Shown in pieces: positions 59,771 to 64,000 of a stretch of 64,000 bases of DNA. Position 1 is the stretch's first letter; each line of letters opens with the position of its first letter. A model generated the notes under the pieces. The model worked only from the letters and a program-made list of their open reading frames with translations, made no database searches and was not told the DNA's origin. Origin of the DNA: Zingiber officinale (lineage: Eukaryota; Streptophyta; Magnoliopsida; Zingiberales; Zingiberaceae); NCBI RefSeq assembly GCF_018446385.1, contig NC_056001.1:10100672-10164671 (forward strand), written 5' to 3'. Made by a program: the position numbers and the translations under genes.

Positions 59771-60970
59771 CTACTGAGATGATGAAGAGGGTGGTCCAGA
59801 TCCCAAGGATCGAAGAAGTGTCATCAGCTCAGTGTGGCGGGTGTCCCCGGCAGCTCGTAACTCGGCAACCTCTCGCCGTATGTCCCGATGAAAATCGGAG
59901 TTCTCCTGCTGGAGACTCGCCATGGCTCTCTCTAGTCCGGTCATACGGTCGGCTAGAGTGCGGGGAGCGTGTCGTGGTGCTCGAGCTGGGGGTGGTGGTG
60001 GAGCCGGTGCGGCTTCCTCCGGAAATAGTGCGAGCCTGATCTGTGCGTCTGGATCGGGCTGGTGCTGTGCCCCCCTCCGCCAAGTCATAGTCCCGTCATC
60101 TCTATCTACCTGGATGCCGGCTAAGGAGAAGTTCCGAGAGGATATAACATCGAACTCGGTCATATGGGCAACGTCTCCTCTAGTGACATCAATGTGCAGT
60201 GAGGACATATAGGCTGTCAAAATGTGACCAAATGGCATATGGACTCGACTGTCAGTAACGTATCCGGCTGCGTAAGTGATGGTGGAGAATATATGTAGGC
60301 TAATGTCAATCTCCAACCTATGAATCAGGGCATAAAGTAGGAATGAATGGAATGGGCGCATCGCAGCGATGTCCCGAGTGGTCAGTGGTAAAATACAAAG
60401 AACTACAACTCTATAAAGAGCGTAGTCCTGGACTCTAAGTTCTACTGACCTAAACTGTGTCACAGTGGGATCTCTCTCTCCCCCCAAAAAATACGAATAC
60501 ATCGTATCGAGAGTAATATGTGAGTAGGGATCGTCGAACGGTAGATCCCTCGGAGGATAGCACAAAAAGGGGCAAGTAGAAGGACGCAACTCTAAAAATT
60601 CTCTGATAGTCGTAGGGGAAAATACGATATCAGTGCCTGCTGCCCTAGTGGTATAGGTGAAGTCATCTACTTTTACTAAGTTATTGCAAAATTCGGCACA
60701 TAGACTTATGTTTATTGGACTGGTACATTCTACAAGGTTCCTTAAATTGTAGTGGCCTATAACCTCTAAGGCAGAGGGACATGACCTTAGGAAGAACGCT
60801 CTATCTACGCAGGTAGTCCTAATGACCTTATAGATGGTGGACTCAAATTTAATCCTAAGTTCGTCCGTGGGAAACCTAGGGTCTGTACTAGCATTGGAGG
60901 GTCCAGCACCAGTATTTGTTCGTTTCTTACTGTATATAAAGAATATATATAAAACAAATTTAGAAGACAA
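59771..60970 (-). CDS. 399-residue ORF, putative plant transposon protein (Transposase_32-like), in an LTR element
   Basis: Long open frame without interruption. The part from about residue 35 to 285 resembles the putative plant transposon protein domain (RSCPSALEVIGHYNLRNLVE, SPTTIREFLEL, HRLEIDISLHIF, FGHILTAYMSSL). It is followed by a Pro/Ala-rich linker (325-345) and a coiled coil (LADRMTGLERAMASLQQE to the end). The first ~15 residues look intron-derived. A GT donor near 61009 and CAG acceptor near 60929, with an ATG at 61014, would give a short leading exon instead. TATAAATA at 61177-61170 lies upstream. Function unknown; no catalytic residues are evident. It lies where pol would be expected. 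The name is from memory of the family. Confidence 0.65.
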   Translation of the reverse strand: MSSKFVLYIFFIYSKKRTNTGAGPSNASTDPRFPTDELRIKFESTIYKVIRTTCVDRAFFLRSCPSALEVIGHYNLRNLVECTSPINISLCAEFCNNLVKVDDFTYTTRAAGTDIVFSPTTIREFLELRPSTCPFLCYPPRDLPFDDPYSHITLDTMYSYFLGGERDPTVTQFRSVELRVQDYALYRVVVLCILPLTTRDIAAMRPFHSFLLYALIHRLEIDISLHIFSTITYAAGYVTDSRVHMPFGHILTAYMSSLHIDVTRGDVAHMTEFDVISSRNFSLAGIQVDRDDGTMTWRRGAQHQPDPDAQIRLALFPEEAAPAPPPPPARAPRHAPRTLADRMTGLERAMASLQQENSDFHRDIRREVAELRAAGDTRHTELMTLLRSLGSGPPSSSSQ

Positions 60971-61084
60971 AAAAATATTTTAGAGAGGGGAAGAATATTT
61001 TACCGAGGAGCCATCGGAAAAAATATAGATTTGACGACCTCGGTTGAATCGCAACAGCGTCTTCACCGCACGAAAATTTAATTT

Positions 61085-61270
61085 AGAGTACTTTCGCACT
61101 GAGGTTCAAAGTGAACCTTGGCAAAAGTGAGAATGAGTGGGGCAGAGGTTGGGGGCGCCTGCTGCCCCTTATTTATAGGGCACTCCGGGCGCCCGGGGTC
61201 GCTGGGGCGGGGCGCCCGGGACCCCTTCCGGGCGCCCCCGACGAGAATACCAGGGGCGCCCGCCCCTGGT
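61085..61270 (-). promoter_or_regulatory. LTR-like promoter block before the 399-residue ORF
   Basis: GGGCGCCCGGG palindromes (61180-61262), then in minus sense TATAAATA (61177-61170) and a leader. It has the same order as the TATA-proximal part of the LTR at 57171-58277 although it lies inside the element. Confidence 0.55.
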
Positions 61271-61279
61271 TTTTTGACC

Positions 61280-62455
61280 TTTTTTTTATTTTATTTTTTA
61301 TTTTTAAGTTAAAATTAAAATTTTGAGATTAATTTTAAAGTTTAAAATTAGAATTTTGAAATTAATTTTTAAGTTTAAAATTAAAATTTTTGAAGTTCAT
61401 TTTTAAGTTTAAAATTTTTGAAATTAATTTTTAAGTTTAAAATTAAATTTTTGAAGTTAATTTTTAAGTTTAAATTTTTAAGTTTAAAATTTTGAAAATA
61501 ATTTTTTAAGTTTAAAATTAAAATTTTTGAAATTAATTTTTAAGTTTAAAATTTTTGAAATTAATTTTTAAGTTTAAAATTTTTGAAATTAATTTTTAAG
61601 TTTAAAATTAAGTTTTTGAAATTAATTTTTAAGTTTAAAATTTTGAAAATAATTTTTTAAGTTTAAAATTTTGAAATTAATTTTTAAGTTTAAAATTAAA
61701 ATTTTGAAATTAATTTTTAAGTTTAAAATTAGAATTTTGAAATTAATTTTTAAGTTTAAAATTAGAATTTTGAAATTAATTTTTAAGTTTAAAATTAGAA
61801 TTTTTGAAATTAATTTTTAAGTTTAAAATTAAATTTTTGAAATTAATTTTTAAGTTTAAAATTTTGAAAATAATTTTTTAAGTTTAGAATTTTGAAATTA
61901 ATTTTTAAGTTTAAAATTAAAATTTTTGAAATTAATTTTTAAGTTTAAAATTAAAATTTTTGAAATTAATTTTTAAGTTTAAAATTTTTGAAATTAATTT
62001 TTAAGTTTAAAATTTTTGAAATTAAGTTTAAAATTAAGTTTTTGAAATTAATTTTTAAGTTTAAAATTTTAAATTTTGAAATTAATTTTTAAGTTTAAAA
62101 TTAAAATTTTTGAAATTAATTTTTAAGTTTTTAAGTTTAAAATTAAATTTTTGAAAATAATTTTTAAGTTTAAAATTAAATTTTTGAAAATAATTTTTAA
62201 GTTAAAATTAAAATTTTGAAATTAATTTTTAAGTTTAAAATTAGAATTTTGAAATTAATTTTTAAGTTTAAAAGTTTAAAATTAAAATTTTGAAAATAAT
62301 TTTTAAGTTTAAAATTAAATTTTTGAAAATAATTTTTAAGTTAAAATTAAAATTTTGAAATTAATTTTTAAGTTTAAAATTAGAATTTTGAAATTAATTT
62401 TTAAGTTTAAAATTAAATTTTTGAAATTAATTTTTAAGTTTAAAATTAAATTAAG
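61280..62455. repeat. AT-rich minisatellite, about 30-35 bp unit
   Basis: About 1.17 kb made of TTTTTAAGTTTAAAATT and TTTTGAAATTAA words in units of roughly 28-36 bp, some 35 copies. Almost no G or C outside AAG and TGA. No coding potential. Confidence 0.95.
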
Positions 62456-62981
62456 CCTTATTCATCTCACCCGATCTATATTATCAATCAGGGAATCCTA
62501 TGATTTTGTGAGATGAAATTGGTTTGATTACAGACTTTTGGTTTAACTTGTGTTAGATTCAGATTTAGTTTTGGTTTCCACAAATAGGCATTCTTCGGAT
62601 AAACTTCTAAGCTTGGTGAGTCACAGGGACATCATTAGAAGTAACCAACCTTTCGAAGTTTTCCGAATAGTCCCATCCACGGAACTTAGTACTAAATCTT
62701 GGTCTAACTGGTTAGGATTCGTTTAAGGGTAGCTTCGGTCAGTTCCACTTGGCCAAATGCACCAGATCGAAGCCATATCTTTCTAGACATGCGATGCCCA
62801 AGCTTCCCTAACGTACTATCATCCAAGAACTTCACCAGTACCATGAGTCAAGTTAACCTCGGTCTCTTTTTAACTAATCCTGATTACCCTGTCGGGTTAG
62901 TTTGTTTTGGGTTACCCTGTCGGGTATGTTAGTTTTGGAGCAGCTATTCTGGAGCCTCCCCCTGAATTATTGGCCATTAAT
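62456..62981. mobile_element. Interior of the SIRE-like element between minisatellite and gag
   Basis: No gene recognised. A CTCCCCCTGAATT tract near 62957 and two CCCTGTCGGGT repeats near 62890-62925. Confidence 0.5.
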
Positions 62982-64000
62982 TTAGATTTTGGGTTTGTGT
63001 CGATTCTTTTTATAGTTATAATCAACTTGGTGATAGTCTAAATTTTGTAGAGTTTTGAATTTTGATTTTAAGTTAAATTTATTTGTTAGTTTTTGATCTG
63101 ATTTATTCAAGTTTATATAATGTATTTTATCTTTAGGTATATAGAATTGATTAAGTCCTACTTGCGTGGTTAAGCACGCTTTCGGGACCCAAGCTTGTTT
63201 AGTTGCTTTGTGTTGGGTTAATAATGATTTAAAGGTTTTGTTTGATTTTGACTTGTATCCAAGTCCGGTTTTATTATAGCATGCCTTTTGGTTATTTAGA
63301 ATTAAATCTAAATTTTTAGATCTTGTTGTGAATTTTTCCAACAATTCTTTTAACTTATTAATTTCACTTTTTAATGATAAATTCTCCTCCTCAAGTGTTC
63401 GATCTTGAGTTGGATTCGAATTTTTTAATTGTTCCTTCAGGTTTTGATTTTCCTCAAGAAGCGATTTATTTTCATTTTCCAATTTAACTAATTTTTTATT
63501 TAAACACGAGATAATTCTAAAGAATTTATGATTTAAGTTTAGGTATACCTCTTCGGAACCTTCGGAAACGAGTGCGGACTCGTGGCTCGATTCGGGTTCG
63601 GACCCGTCTTCCGATTCCTCTGATTCGTCTTCCGTTTCAGCTTCGCGAGCCATCAGCGCGAGGTGACTTTGGTGCTTTTGCCTTTCTCCCTCTGATTCGT
63701 CTGAGGAGGAATCGTCCCATGTTGCTTTGAGGGCTTTCTTCTTTGTTGACTTTGATTTGTCAAGTTTCAATCTTGGGCATTCGTTCTTGTAGTGCCCCTT
63801 TTTGTTACATCCGAAACATGTGACATTTCTTGAGTCGGCTGGCGAACTGATCTTCTGAAGATCCTGTTTGCTGAAGTTTCTCTTTTTCCTGGTGAACATT
63901 TTCCTTACCAGGTTCACCAGGTGTTCTTCGTCTTCAGAGTCTTGATCGGAATCTTCTTCAGATTCGGGTTTGTTCTTCTTTTCTTTAGAGGAGTCTGCGA
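62982..64000 (-). mobile_element. SIRE-like Copia gag, 5' part off window
   Basis: Open frame running off the right edge. In order: an acidic Ser/Glu-rich stretch, a basic KRNFSKQDLQK segment, the CCHC zinc knuckle CFGCNKKGHYKNEC, an acidic Ser/Glu/Asp region, a coiled coil (LENENKSLLEENQNLKEQLK), and a NLDLILNNQKACYNKTGLGY motif shared with the gag at 15134-15676. Nucleocapsid-like RNA binding is the family role. No pol follows it in the window. Confidence 0.82.

Noticed and set aside
59829-60212. Plus- and minus-strand shadow frames over the 399-residue ORF
   Set aside because: GC-rich C-terminal coding region read in other frames; only the 399-residue frame shows a domain.

Overview
The window is nuclear DNA of a flowering plant. 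It holds intron-bearing plant genes (a GAUT1-like galacturonosyltransferase), an ATL-type RING-H2 gene and an EDLL-type ERF gene with GC-rich, monocot-style codon use. These sit in a dense mass of nested transposons. A monocot, perhaps of the ginger order, fits the codon use and the style of the LTR sequences, but that is a guess from memory and nothing here proves it.

Layout. 1-5350: GAUT1-like gene on the minus strand, nine coding exons, 3' end outside the window. 5351-6247: divergent intergenic region. 6248-6748: intronless RING-H2 membrane protein. 7560-20770: layered Copia remnants, two LTRs with matching target-site duplications (10028-11351 and 12504-13773), a Tourist-like MITE (16937-17711) and degenerate tandem repeats. 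20770-22156: an unclassified repeat and the first half of a Gypsy-type LTR. 22157-43742: a 21.6 kb CACTA transposon (element A) flanked by CAT. It split that LTR, whose other half resumes at 43743. A second CACTA transposon of 10.9 kb (element B, 28167-39021, flanked by ATG) sits inside A. 45534-45902: ERF gene. 46380-64000: direct repeats, a Copia remnant carrying a 225 bp MITE, a long Gypsy-type LTR with tandem arrays, a Tat-like Gypsy remnant, two nested LTRs, and an LTR element that shows gag and an unusual 399-residue ORF but no pol.

How the parts relate. Each CACTA element encodes a TNP2 transposase and a second protein. In A this is a Transposase_24 (TNPA-like) protein. In B it is a long multi-exon protein ending in a Ulp1-type protease fold whose catalytic histidine position reads Asn. 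A's transposase is interrupted several times, B's nearly intact, so B is younger, as the nesting also requires.

The most unusual signal is in the LTRs. Three unrelated-looking LTRs carry arrays of short hairpins whose stems change in a compensatory way while the loop stays constant. Closer to the TATA box the same LTRs carry clusters of a family-specific palindrome (ATCGAT, GGCGCC, GTCGAC, GGGCGCCC or GATCGGTC cores). The same layout recurs at other LTRs with different palindromes. The three host genes are ordinary and not obviously linked to one another.
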